Below are positions 1 through 6,084 of a DNA stretch of 18,273 nucleotides, piece by piece. The DNA comes from SIG440 sp045580025. GTDB lineage: Bacteria; Bacillota; Clostridia; Monoglobales; Monoglobaceae. The stretch covers positions 1 to 18,273 of the forward strand of contig JAZNNB010000014.1 in assembly GCA_045580025.1 (NCBI GenBank), read 5' to 3'. Numbering within the stretch: the stretch's first letter is position 1; the number at the start of each line of letters is the position of its first letter. The translations under genes were made by a program, and so were the position numbers. The notes beneath the pieces were generated by a model. The model worked only from the letters and a program-made list of their open reading frames with translations, had not been told where the DNA came from and did not search any database.

Positions 1-738
1 CACCTCCTTGACAGAAAGCCAAAGGCTTTGTCAGGCGGACAAAGACAGCGTGTGGCTCTCGGTCGTGCTATTGTTCGTAGCCCAAAGGTATTCTTGATGG
101 ACGAACCATTGTCAAACCTTGACGCTAAGTTGAGAGTTGCAATGAGAACTGAAATCAACAAGCTTCATAAGAAATTGCAGACAACATTTATCTATGTTAC
201 TCATGACCAGACAGAAGCTATGACAATGGGTACAAGAATTGCTGTTATGAAAGATGGTTATCTCCAGCAGTGTGCTACTCCTATTGAGCTTTATGATGAA
301 CCGGTTAACGTGTTTGTTGCAGGCTTTATCGGAAGCCCCCAGATGAACTTCATCAACGTTACTGTTGAAAAGAAACAGGACGGTGTTCACCTTGTTAATG
401 ACAGCCTTGATGTTAAGCTTCCTGAGGGCAAGGGTAACCGTGAAGAGCTTGCTGAATATTTCGGCAAAGAAGTTGTTATGGGTATCAGACCTGAAAACAT
501 TTATGAAGATGAAGCTCATATCGCTTCAATTCCTGATGGCATTGTAAATGTTGAAGTTGACATCACAGAAATGATGGGTTCTGAAACATACCTTTATCTC
601 AAGCTTGGTTCAACACCTATTACTGCTCGTGTTAACCGTCGTACAACTGCAAAGAACGGCGATGCTATAAAGGCTGTATTTGATATCAACAAGATTCACT
701 TGTTTGACAAAGATACAGAAAGAGCAATCATTCATTAA
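1..738 (+). CDS. Sugar ABC transporter ATP-binding subunit (UgpC/MsmX type), 5' partial
   Basis: The reading frame is open from the first base, so the start and the Walker A region lie outside the window; 245 residues remain. Seen here: the ABC signature LSGGQRQR near residue 10, a Walker B stretch ending LMDEP (residues 32-36) followed by the D-loop SNLD, and the H-loop histidine in VTHDQTEAM. About 130 further residues contain GFIGSPQMNF and a GIRPE motif, which is the TOBE/OB regulatory domain of carbohydrate-importer ATPases (MalK/UgpC/MsmX family). Such subunits hydrolyse ATP at the inner membrane face and often serve several sugar permeases. The nagA gene downstream fits amino-sugar or oligosaccharide use, but the substrate cannot be read from this fragment. 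A terminator follows the stop codon by 15 nt. The family call is firm; the exact orthologue is not. Confidence 0.93.
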   Translation, partial: HLLDRKPKALSGGQRQRVALGRAIVRSPKVFLMDEPLSNLDAKLRVAMRTEINKLHKKLQTTFIYVTHDQTEAMTMGTRIAVMKDGYLQQCATPIELYDEPVNVFVAGFIGSPQMNFINVTVEKKQDGVHLVNDSLDVKLPEGKGNREELAEYFGKEVVMGIRPENIYEDEAHIASIPDGIVNVEVDITEMMGSETYLYLKLGSTPITARVNRRTTAKNGDAIKAVFDINKIHLFDKDTERAIIH

Positions 739-753
739 TTGCAAAACAAAGCA

Positions 754-783
754 GGGGGCTATTTTGTATAGCCCCCTTTTTTT
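754..783 (+). terminator. Intrinsic terminator after ABC ATPase gene
   Basis: A perfect 8-bp stem (GGGGGCTA at 754-761, TAGCCCCC at 769-776) with a 7-nt loop is followed by seven T residues. It separates the transporter gene from nagA, which starts 21 nt later. No separate nagA promoter is visible, so nagA may depend on read-through. Confidence 0.88.
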
Positions 784-804
784 AAAAAGAAAGGGGTATA
801 TTTT

Positions 805-1929
805 ATGATTATTAAAGGTGGGAAGGTATTAAACGGAAAATTTGAATTTATTGATGCGGATATTCTGACAGAGGGTCAGAAGATATCAAAAATAGGAAAT
901 ATAGACGGTTGTGACATTGATGCCAGCGGAATGTACGTTATTCCCGGATTCATTGACACCCATATGCACTCATCTTTGGGTAAAAACTTTGTTGACTATG
1001 ATGATGAAACATACAAAACAGTTGCAAAGTTTCAAGCCGAAAATGGCACTACTGCTTTGGTTCCAGCGCTTTCTGCAGCGCCAAAACAAAAGCTTCTTGA
1101 CCGTATTGCATATATGGTTGAGGCATCAAAAAGGGACGATAAGGGATTGGCAAAGGTTTATGGTTTCCATCTTGAAGGTCCGTTTTTCTCTGAAAAATAC
1201 AAGGGCGCACACCTGCCCGAAAATATCAGAGACACAGACCCCCACGAATTTATGGAATATGTAAATGCCGGTGGCGAGGCGTTTAAAATTATCACCCTTG
1301 CGCCCGAGCTTCCTAATGCTGATGAGGTAATAAAGCTTGCGGTAGAAAATAATGTTTGTGTATCTATTGGGCACACAAACGCTACATATGAACAGGTAAG
1401 ACATGCGGTTGACATCGGTGCAAGTCAGGGTACGCACCTTTTTAACGCTATGAGCGCTCTTACCCACAGAGCTCCCGGGACAGTGGGCGGTCTTCTCTGC
1501 AGCGATGCAAGAGTGGAAATAATTGGCGACTTCTTCCATGTTCACGGGGATGTTGTTAAGATGATTTATGACCTTAAGGGCAAGGATAAAATAAATATTA
1601 TAACCGACTCGGAAATCGGAACAGGTATGCCTGACGGAGAGTATATGGTTAACGGAAGAAAAATTACTGTAACTGACAAAAAGACCTATACAGAAGACGG
1701 CACAATCGCTGGTGGAACAAGTGTTCTCCTTGACTGTGTAAGAAATCTTTATTCTGCAGGAATTCCTATGGAAGATATCTGTACAATGGTGTCAAAGAAT
1801 CCGGCACAAACTGTTGGAATTTATGACAAGACGGGAAGCCTTGAGGAAGGAAAGATGGCGGATATTGTTATTCTTGACAAAGACTTGGAACTCAAGCACG
1901 TTGTTCTTCGCGGTGAGTTGCTGTTCTAA
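805..1929 (+). CDS. nagA: N-acetylglucosamine-6-phosphate deacetylase
   Basis: This 374-residue protein has the usual NagA length. It is expected to hydrolyse N-acetylglucosamine-6-phosphate to glucosamine-6-phosphate and acetate in the cytoplasm, for amino-sugar catabolism and cell-wall recycling. The amidohydrolase signatures are visible: H53-M-H55 in GFIDTHMHSS, the metal ligand E124 in FHLEGPFFS, H190 in SIGHTNATY, H211 in GTHLFNAMSAL, the substrate-loop HRAPG, and the catalytic aspartate D268 in ITDSEIGTGMPDG. The ATG at 805 follows an AGAAAGGGG ribosome binding site. It lies just after the terminator of a sugar ABC transporter ATPase gene, which fits carbohydrate uptake. No nagB is present in the window. 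Confidence 0.95.
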   Translation: MIIKGGKVLNGKFEFIDADILTEGQKISKIGNIDGCDIDASGMYVIPGFIDTHMHSSLGKNFVDYDDETYKTVAKFQAENGTTALVPALSAAPKQKLLDRIAYMVEASKRDDKGLAKVYGFHLEGPFFSEKYKGAHLPENIRDTDPHEFMEYVNAGGEAFKIITLAPELPNADEVIKLAVENNVCVSIGHTNATYEQVRHAVDIGASQGTHLFNAMSALTHRAPGTVGGLLCSDARVEIIGDFFHVHGDVVKMIYDLKGKDKINIITDSEIGTGMPDGEYMVNGRKITVTDKKTYTEDGTIAGGTSVLLDCVRNLYSAGIPMEDICTMVSKNPAQTVGIYDKTGSLEEGKMADIVILDKDLELKHVVLRGELLF

Positions 1930-1950
1930 AGATAAGGGCTTATAAAATGC

Positions 1951-1985
1951 AAAAATACAGGGGCGACATTCCTCTGTATTTTTTA
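1951..1985 (+). terminator. Intrinsic terminator after nagA
   Basis: The stem pairs AAAATACAG (1952-1960) with CTGTATTTT (1974-1982), extended inward by GGG/CCT pairs including one G-T wobble. The loop is CGACATT, and the T-rich 3' arm runs into further T residues. It ends nagA 20 nt after its stop codon. Confidence 0.8.
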
Positions 1986-2007
1986 TTATCAAAATTGAAA
2001 GAACCTA

Positions 2008-2036
2008 TTGAAATTGGCGGGGGAATATGTTAATAT
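2008..2036 (+). promoter_or_regulatory. Sigma-A promoter for the yitT-tetR-lipoprotein operon
   Basis: A TTGAAA box (2008-2013) and a TAATAT box (2031-2036) are separated by exactly 17 nt, in the gap after the nagA terminator and 37 nt before the first gene. This is the only good match in the gap. Assignment is by consensus only. Confidence 0.62.
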
Positions 2037-2073
2037 AGTACTGAACAATGATTAAATAAAAAGGGGGTATTTG

Positions 2074-2949
2074 ATGAAAGAGGATTTAAAGCGTCTAAAA
2101 AAACGGAACTTTCTGGCACTTACTATTTCAGGCATCGTCAATGCCTTTGGCGTGACAATATTTCTCTATCCGGTAAATCTTTATGATAGTGGAATTTCAG
2201 GAACGTCAATGCTGTTTTCGCAAATCTCGCCGGAGTATATGAGCCTTTCGCTGTTTCTTGTTTTGCTGAACTTTCCGCTTTTTTTGTTTGGGCTTAAAAG
2301 GCAGGGGATTACGTTTACCATTTATTCGCTTTATACCGTTGTCATATATTCACTTAGTGCGTGGCTGATAACGGATGTTTTGCCCGTTGATGTGAGCATG
2401 GCATCGCCTCTTGCTGGGCAGGATTTGCTGCTCTGTGCTATTTTTGGCGGATTGATTTCAGGAGTGGGCAGTGGTCTTACTATTCGCAATGGCGGGGCTA
2501 TTGATGGCGTGGAGGTTATGGCGGTTGTATTTTCAAAACGGCTGGGAATTACCGTTGGAACATTTGTTATGACATACAATGTTATTTTGTATGTAGTGGC
2601 GGGTATAGTTTTAAAGAGTTGGATTTTGCCGCTTTATTCCATAGTCACCTATGGCGCAGGACTCAAGACCATTGACTTTATTGTTGAGGGCTTTGACCGT
2701 TCAAAAGCCGTTATGATTATTACTGAAAAGCCAAGAGAAATAAGCTCTGCGCTTACCGCAGCTTTTGAAAGCGGAACCACCAATATTCCGGCAAAAGGCG
2801 GATATTCAGATACCGACAAAGCTGTTGTTTATTTTGTGGTTAACCGTTTTCAAATTTCAAGGCTGCGGCAGATGGTGCACGAAATTGACCCATATGCTTT
2901 TATGACTATCAGCGAGGTTGCAGACGTCTTTAAAAGTATGCATTCTTGA
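2074..2949 (+). CDS. YitT family membrane protein with C-terminal DUF2179 domain
   Basis: The 291-residue protein has an N-terminal half of about five or six hydrophobic segments (roughly residues 12-185), including VNAFGVTIFLYPVNLYDSGISGTSML, which is typical of the YitT/DUF161 membrane family. The soluble C-terminal region (about 205-285, from EGFDRSKAVMIITEKP to FMTISEVADVFKS) matches DUF2179. The family occurs throughout Firmicutes; its transport role is not established. I start at ATG 2074 rather than the preceding TTG 2071 because the AAGGGGG site (2061-2067) gives a 6-nt spacing. It is the first gene of a likely operon with a TetR regulator 51 nt downstream and a lipoprotein, suggesting the regulator controls it. 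Confidence 0.9.
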   Translation: MKEDLKRLKKRNFLALTISGIVNAFGVTIFLYPVNLYDSGISGTSMLFSQISPEYMSLSLFLVLLNFPLFLFGLKRQGITFTIYSLYTVVIYSLSAWLITDVLPVDVSMASPLAGQDLLLCAIFGGLISGVGSGLTIRNGGAIDGVEVMAVVFSKRLGITVGTFVMTYNVILYVVAGIVLKSWILPLYSIVTYGAGLKTIDFIVEGFDRSKAVMIITEKPREISSALTAAFESGTTNIPAKGGYSDTDKAVVYFVVNRFQISRLRQMVHEIDPYAFMTISEVADVFKSMHS

Positions 2950-3000
2950 AACTGAATAATGTTCAAAAATAAAGGAAAAATTTTTATCAGGGGGATAATT

Positions 3001-3624
3001 ATGGCTAATACAAAAGAAGGAACCGGAAAGAGAGAACAAATAATTGATGCTGCGCAGAAAATGTTTTTCGAAAAAGGCTTTGATGGGGTTACCATAAGGG
3101 CTGTGCAGCGAGAGGTTGGTTGTGAGGTAGGGCTTTTCTATTACTATTTCAAATCCAAGGATGAAATCTTTGAGGTTATGTTTGACCGGTTCGAAGAGGA
3201 TTGGAAAAAGGGCTTTAAAAAGGCGGTGGAAAATGCAGAAACCCAGCCATTTGAGGCAGCCGAAAAACTTTTTGAAGCAATCAGGACAGCTGAAAATAAA
3301 CTTAAAAAGGAAAGCCACGGTGTTATGCACTGGTCGGTAAAGATGGCATTAGAACGGCGGATTATGAATGCGGCTGAGCCTTTTTTTGAGGAAATTATTG
3401 AGAAAATTAAGGATTTTGGTGGCGTTCGCACCGAAATTTCTGTGAAAGAGCTCTCGCGGGTTGTGACCTTGGGCATAGGGGGGCTGTTGCTTGATGGAGA
3501 TGGAATAACATCGGGAGATGCGGTTAACCTGTTTGAAAGCATTTTGAGCACACCTGGAAGCGTGGGACTGAAAGCGCGTGCAGCATCGTTTGCGAGAAAA
3601 GAGATTTCAGTTGAATTACTTTGA
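3001..3624 (+). CDS. TetR/AcrR family transcriptional regulator
   Basis: This 207-residue protein has the standard TetR layout. Residues about 10-57 form the DNA-binding domain: REQIIDAAQKMFFEKGFDG, then the helix-turn-helix VTIRAVQREVGCEVGLFYYYF and KSKDEIF. The rest is a helical ligand-binding/dimerisation domain that I cannot assign to a ligand class. An in-frame ATG exists at 2959, but the ATG at 3001 follows a CAGGGGG site by 6 nt and puts the start where TetR proteins usually begin, so I prefer 3001. It sits between yitT and a lipoprotein gene with short gaps, consistent with an autoregulated operon. No clear operator palindrome was found at the operon promoter. Confidence 0.9.
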   Translation: MANTKEGTGKREQIIDAAQKMFFEKGFDGVTIRAVQREVGCEVGLFYYYFKSKDEIFEVMFDRFEEDWKKGFKKAVENAETQPFEAAEKLFEAIRTAENKLKKESHGVMHWSVKMALERRIMNAAEPFFEEIIEKIKDFGGVRTEISVKELSRVVTLGIGGLLLDGDGITSGDAVNLFESILSTPGSVGLKARAASFARKEISVELL

Positions 3625-3659
3625 TTAAAAATAATTTCAGGACGACATAAGGAGGAAAA

Positions 3660-4256
3660 ATGAAAGAACACTTTAGAAAAACAATGGCATTTATTCTTAT
3701 TCTGGTCCTTGCAATTTGCATTTCGGCTTGCGCTGGACAGAAAAAAGAAATTGAAGAGGCGGTTTTAAATCTGGTGGCGGCGCTTAAATCGGGAGATATG
3801 GATACTGCGGGAAAGTTTATTGATGCAGGTGAACTCAAGTTTTCAGGGATTGACAGTCTTGACGGCGGAGATCAGGTGCTTGATTCGGTTTTTGAAGCTT
3901 TAGAGTGTGAAATAGTTTCAAGTGAGAAAAAGAGTGTAAATGAAGCCACGGTGAAGGCTAAAATAACCACTCTTAATTTGACAGCGGTGCTTGGGCAGAG
4001 CACTATGAAGGTTCTTCAGGAATTTGCTATGGGTGAAATCGGTGAAGATGACATCGACAGAAGAACAGAGGAGATTTTCAAGGAGTTCATAAACAGCAAG
4101 GACCTTGAAACTGCCACTACCGAGGTATCTATTTTGGTTAAAAATGCTGAAAACGGTTGGAGAGTTGTTGTGGACAAGGATTTTCAGAATGCCATATCAG
4201 GTGGCTTTCTCGGGGCGGTTAATAATGCACAGAGTGCATTGTTTAAGACCGAATGA
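3660..4256 (+). CDS. Predicted lipoprotein, NTF2-like or similar small domain
   Basis: This 198-residue protein begins with a basic N-terminus, a hydrophobic run (about residues 9-20) and the lipobox I-S-A-C with the lipid-attachment cysteine at position 24, so it should be anchored on the outer face of the membrane. The mature part opens with KKEIEEAVLNLVAALKSGDM followed by an acidic helical/beta region. That pattern resembles DUF4878/DUF5105-type NTF2-like lipoproteins, although I cannot assign a family by eye. The RBS AAGGAGG lies 4 nt before ATG 3660. It is 35 nt downstream of the TetR gene and is the last gene of the presumed operon. An AATGCAC-aga-GTGCATT inverted repeat falls inside its last codons. 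Function unknown. Confidence 0.82.
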   Translation: MKEHFRKTMAFILILVLAICISACAGQKKEIEEAVLNLVAALKSGDMDTAGKFIDAGELKFSGIDSLDGGDQVLDSVFEALECEIVSSEKKSVNEATVKAKITTLNLTAVLGQSTMKVLQEFAMGEIGEDDIDRRTEEIFKEFINSKDLETATTEVSILVKNAENGWRVVVDKDFQNAISGGFLGAVNNAQSALFKTE

Positions 4257-4377
4257 CAACAAGAGCTGGACTTGTCACAAATTTTGTGAGATTCAACAAA
4301 TGTAGTGGTTTTTGGGAACGGTTGATTTGCTTAGAGCTTGGAACTATAAAAAAATTATTTTTTTTTTCGAAAAACTA
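4257..4377. other. Intergenic region with a 15-nt palindrome
   Basis: No gene is supported between the lipoprotein stop and the purC promoter. The region holds a perfect palindrome TCACAAATTTTGTGA (4275-4289, 7-bp arms, one central base) and a run of A and T near 4350-4368. No convincing terminator for the upstream operon was found. A short open frame across 4253-4441 has no RBS or coding character. Confidence 0.5.
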
Positions 4378-4407
4378 TTGTAAATTTTTTAGAATGTATG
4401 TTAAAAT
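4378..4407 (+). promoter_or_regulatory. Sigma-A promoter for purC
   Basis: TTGTAA (4378-4383) and TAAAAT (4402-4407) are 18 nt apart, and the -10 is preceded by TGT, giving an extended -10 element. The purC start is 36 nt downstream. No purine riboswitch-like fold was recognised between promoter and gene. Confidence 0.6.
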
Positions 4408-4443
4408 AAATGAAGAAAAATCAAAAAAGAAGGAGTTTTGACA

Positions 4444-5127
4444 ATGAATAAAATTTATCAGGGAAAAACAAAAGACGTATACAGCCTTGAAAACGGGAAT
4501 GTTCTCCTTAAGTTCAAAGATGACTGTACTGGCAAGGATGGAGTATTTGACCCGGGTGAAAATTCGGTTGGTCTTACCATAGAGGGTATAGGAAAAGCAA
4601 ACCTTGAAACCTCAGTTTATTATTTTGAGATGCTGAAGAAAGCGGGCATCAAGACACATTATGTAAGTGCAAACATCGATGATGCTACGATGGAGGTTCT
4701 TCCCGGAAAAGTTTTCGGTCACGGTCTTGAAGTTATCTGTCGTCTTGTTGCAACAGGAAGCTTTGTTCGCAGATATGGCGAATATATCAAGGATGGCACA
4801 GTTTTGGAGGGCGGATACGTTGAATGCACCTTCAAAAACGACGAGCTTGGCGACCCCCTTGTTACAGGCGAAGGTCTTGCGGCTCTCGGCGTTATGTCTC
4901 CTGAAATGTTTGAAAGCATGAAGGAACAGACACTTAAAATCACAAAGATTGTGGCAGACGATCTCAAAACAATTGGTCTTGATTTGTGGGATATCAAGTT
5001 TGAGTTTGGTTACAACAATGACGAAGTTATTCTTATTGATGAAATCGCATCAGGAAATATGCGTGTTTACAAAGATGGCAAGATTGTTGAGCCTGTTGAA
5101 CTTACAAAGCTTATTCTTAACAGATAA
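4444..5127 (+). CDS. purC: Phosphoribosylaminoimidazole-succinocarboxamide synthase (SAICAR synthetase)
   Basis: The 227-residue protein is of normal bacterial PurC length. It catalyses ATP-dependent ligation of aspartate to CAIR, giving SAICAR, in de novo purine synthesis. Recognisable parts are the N-terminal IYQGKTKDVYSL, the F-K-D-D-C-T-G-K-D region, ICRLVATGSFVRRYG, a LVTGEGLAALG stretch where the family usually has a D-P region, and the C-terminal IDEIASGNMRVYKDG, the family's ligand-binding D-E motif. The ATG at 4444 lies 8 nt after AAGGAG; an in-frame TTG at 4438 is poorly spaced. It stands alone: no other purine gene is adjacent, and it has its own promoter and terminator. Confidence 0.95.
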   Translation: MNKIYQGKTKDVYSLENGNVLLKFKDDCTGKDGVFDPGENSVGLTIEGIGKANLETSVYYFEMLKKAGIKTHYVSANIDDATMEVLPGKVFGHGLEVICRLVATGSFVRRYGEYIKDGTVLEGGYVECTFKNDELGDPLVTGEGLAALGVMSPEMFESMKEQTLKITKIVADDLKTIGLDLWDIKFEFGYNNDEVILIDEIASGNMRVYKDGKIVEPVELTKLILNR

Positions 5128-5134
5128 CCAACAA

Positions 5135-5165
5135 AAAAAGACGTGCCCAAGGGGCGCGTCTTTTT
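5135..5165 (+). terminator. Intrinsic terminator after purC
   Basis: The stem pairs AAAAAGACGTGCCC (5135-5148) with GGGCGCGTCTTTTT (5152-5165), with one T-G wobble and a 3-nt loop. The hairpin ends in five T residues. It starts 7 nt after the purC stop codon. Confidence 0.85.
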
Positions 5166-5185
5166 GAATAAAAGGAGTGTTTTGC

Positions 5186-5620
5186 GTGTTGCTTCTTGAA
5201 ATTTTTGAAAGCGAAAGAGAGCTTTCTGAATATTTTGCCGCAGATGACAGACGAAAGTCAAAGAATACAATCGTTGCGGCGACCTATGATGAGATTATGT
5301 CGCGGCTTTCAGGCAAGGGCGAAGAATGGTACAGAATTGTTTATCGTGGAAAGTCCGACGATATGGTGAAGCACCTTTCTGTCCTCAAGATTGACAACTG
5401 GCAGGATTATTTTATGCATATAAATATGCCAGCGAAATGGACCCTTGATGATTTGTCCAATCTTGTGAAAGAGGTCTGCAGATATAACAACCGCCCTGAT
5501 GTTGAGCCTGTGCTTCGCTGTACATCAGAAACATCTCTTTCTGACGATGAGGTAGAGGTGGCGTTTGTTGTGCCGAAGTTTGATTTTGGATGGACGATAG
5601 GTCAGGCTTTTAAAAAGTAA
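5186..5620 (+). CDS. Hypothetical protein, 144 residues
   Basis: I do not recognise this family. The start is taken as GTG 5186, 8 nt after the AAAGGAG site (5171-5177); the GTG at 5177 overlaps that site. The protein is soluble and acidic, with no signal peptide or membrane segment. It opens with LLLEIFESERELSEYFAADD, has a central basic patch, a W-Y-R-I-V-Y strand and a W-Q-D-Y-F region, and ends KFDFGWTIGQAFKK. It lies between the purC terminator and its own terminator, with no obvious promoter in the 20-nt gap, so it may be expressed by read-through from purC. Codon use resembles its neighbours, so there is no sign of transfer. Confidence 0.75.
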   Translation: MLLLEIFESERELSEYFAADDRRKSKNTIVAATYDEIMSRLSGKGEEWYRIVYRGKSDDMVKHLSVLKIDNWQDYFMHINMPAKWTLDDLSNLVKEVCRYNNRPDVEPVLRCTSETSLSDDEVEVAFVVPKFDFGWTIGQAFKK

Positions 5621-5621
5621 T

Positions 5622-5653
5622 AAAAAACCGCCTTGTATTTGAGGCGGTTTTTT
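5622..5653 (+). terminator. Intrinsic terminator after the hypothetical gene
   Basis: AAAAAACCGCCT (5622-5633) pairs with AGGCGGTTTTTT (5642-5653) around an 8-nt loop: a 12-bp perfect stem whose lower part is A-T. The A-tract on one side and T-tract on the other make it potentially bidirectional. It separates the purC region from the leader RNA module. Confidence 0.88.
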
Positions 5654-5695
5654 GATTTTTTATGGGGTTCTACAAAATATTACAAAAAAAGCCTC

Positions 5696-5724
5696 TTGTA
5701 ATTGTAGAAAAATGGTGATATAAT
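5696..5724 (+). promoter_or_regulatory. Extended -10 sigma-A promoter of leader RNA A
   Basis: TTGTAA (5696-5701) and a consensus TATAAT (5719-5724) are 17 nt apart with TGA immediately before the -10. Transcription should begin near 5731, the first base of stem P1. The box-to-box sequence matches the promoter of leader B (17849-17821, minus) at 24 of 29 positions. The -35 lies within nested inverted repeats (TTCTACAA 5668-5675 with TTGTAGAA 5702-5709; ATTACAA 5679-5685 with TTGTAAT 5696-5702). Confidence 0.78.
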
Positions 5725-5730
5725 GACACC

Positions 5731-5894
5731 GTGACACATAATAAAAATTTTTATTATCCATAATTTAGGTATGTAGGTTTACCTTATGGTAAAAATGCAT
5801 ACTCTGTTTTCGCATATCTAAATTGTGGAGTAAAATGTGTCACAACTATCGGAGTCATGCGTTTTTCATGCGTGGCTTCGGTCACGCATTTTTT
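5731..5894 (+). ncRNA. Candidate structured leader RNA A (pseudoknotted, with attenuator)
   Basis: This 164-nt stretch runs from the predicted transcript start to the end of a T-tract and codes for nothing. Pairings seen: P1, GTGACACAT (5731-5739) with ATGTGTCAC (5835-5843), 9 bp; an 18-nt A/T palindrome (5739-5756) beside it; P2, 5758-5773 with 5813-5828, 16 bp including two G-T pairs; P3, TTTACC (5778-5783) with GGTAAA (5788-5793). A strand beyond P1 can pair back inside P2: GCAT-ACTCTG (5797-5806) with CGGAGT-c-ATGC (5850-5860), a pseudoknot. A strong terminator (5868-5894) follows, then the RBS of a small gene 8 nt later. The same plan recurs in leader B. It resembles a riboswitch or attenuator but matches no class I know; an independent small RNA is the alternative. 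Confidence 0.72.
5868..5894 (+). terminator. Attenuator-type terminator inside leader A
   Basis: ATGCGTGGC (5868-5876) pairs with GTCACGCAT (5881-5889) across a TTCG tetraloop closed by C-G, with one G-T pair, followed by a six-T tract. The left arm repeats CATGCG, which also occurs just upstream (5856-5861) within the proposed pseudoknot strand. This offers a route for competition between folds. The terminator lies 24 nt before the start codon of the small gene. Confidence 0.88.
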
Positions 5895-5917
5895 AATTAT
5901 ACAAAGGAGGAATTATT

Positions 5918-6055
5918 ATGAAAGATTACAAAAAACCTTATTTGAAGCTTATGAACGAAATTTCTGATAGTATCGAAAAGCTGAAAAAAGCCCAAATTGA
6001 TGTGGAGGAGATGCTCATTTCGATGGAAGACGAAGAAGTTGAAATTGAGGAATAA
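5918..6055 (+). CDS. Small acidic protein A (45 aa), DYKK family
   Basis: This very small gene has an excellent RBS (AAAGGAGG 5903-5910, 7 nt before ATG). The 45-residue product begins MKDYKKPYLKLMNEISDSIE and ends in a run of acidic residues; residues about 8-36 look like a single amphipathic, possibly coiled-coil helix. No cysteine, signal peptide or membrane segment is present. It aligns without gaps to the protein at 17629-17456 (minus), sharing 20 of the first 40 positions, including D3, Y4, K5, K6, Y8, K10, L11, I15, D17, I19, E20, K24, Q26, E30, E31, M32 and M36. That conservation is the main argument that it is a real gene. Both follow the same type of leader RNA. Function unknown; an RNA- or protein-binding regulator is possible but not shown. 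Confidence 0.8.
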   Translation: MKDYKKPYLKLMNEISDSIEKLKKAQIDVEEMLISMEDEEVEIEE

Positions 6056-6084
6056 AAAAAGGCTACCACGGGTAGCTTTTTTAT
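6056..6084. terminator. Bidirectional terminator between small gene A and the minus-strand cluster
   Basis: GCTACC (6062-6067) pairs with GGTAGC (6071-6076) around ACG, flanked by A residues on the left and six T residues on the right, so it can act on both strands. On the minus strand it immediately follows, and partly overlaps, the stop of the 4Fe-4S protein gene. Confidence 0.8.

Noticed and set aside
1126..1545. Long open frame antisense to nagA
   Set aside because: It is fully contained opposite a well-supported gene and shows no RBS or recognisable protein features.
4224..4240. AATGCAC-aga-GTGCATT inverted repeat at the end of the lipoprotein gene
   Set aside because: It lies inside coding sequence, has no T-tract, and a 7-bp arm in one gene is weak evidence for a terminator or operator.
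4253..4441. Possible small gene between the lipoprotein and purC
   Set aside because: It has no ribosome binding site, crosses the purC promoter, and its product is of low-complexity character.
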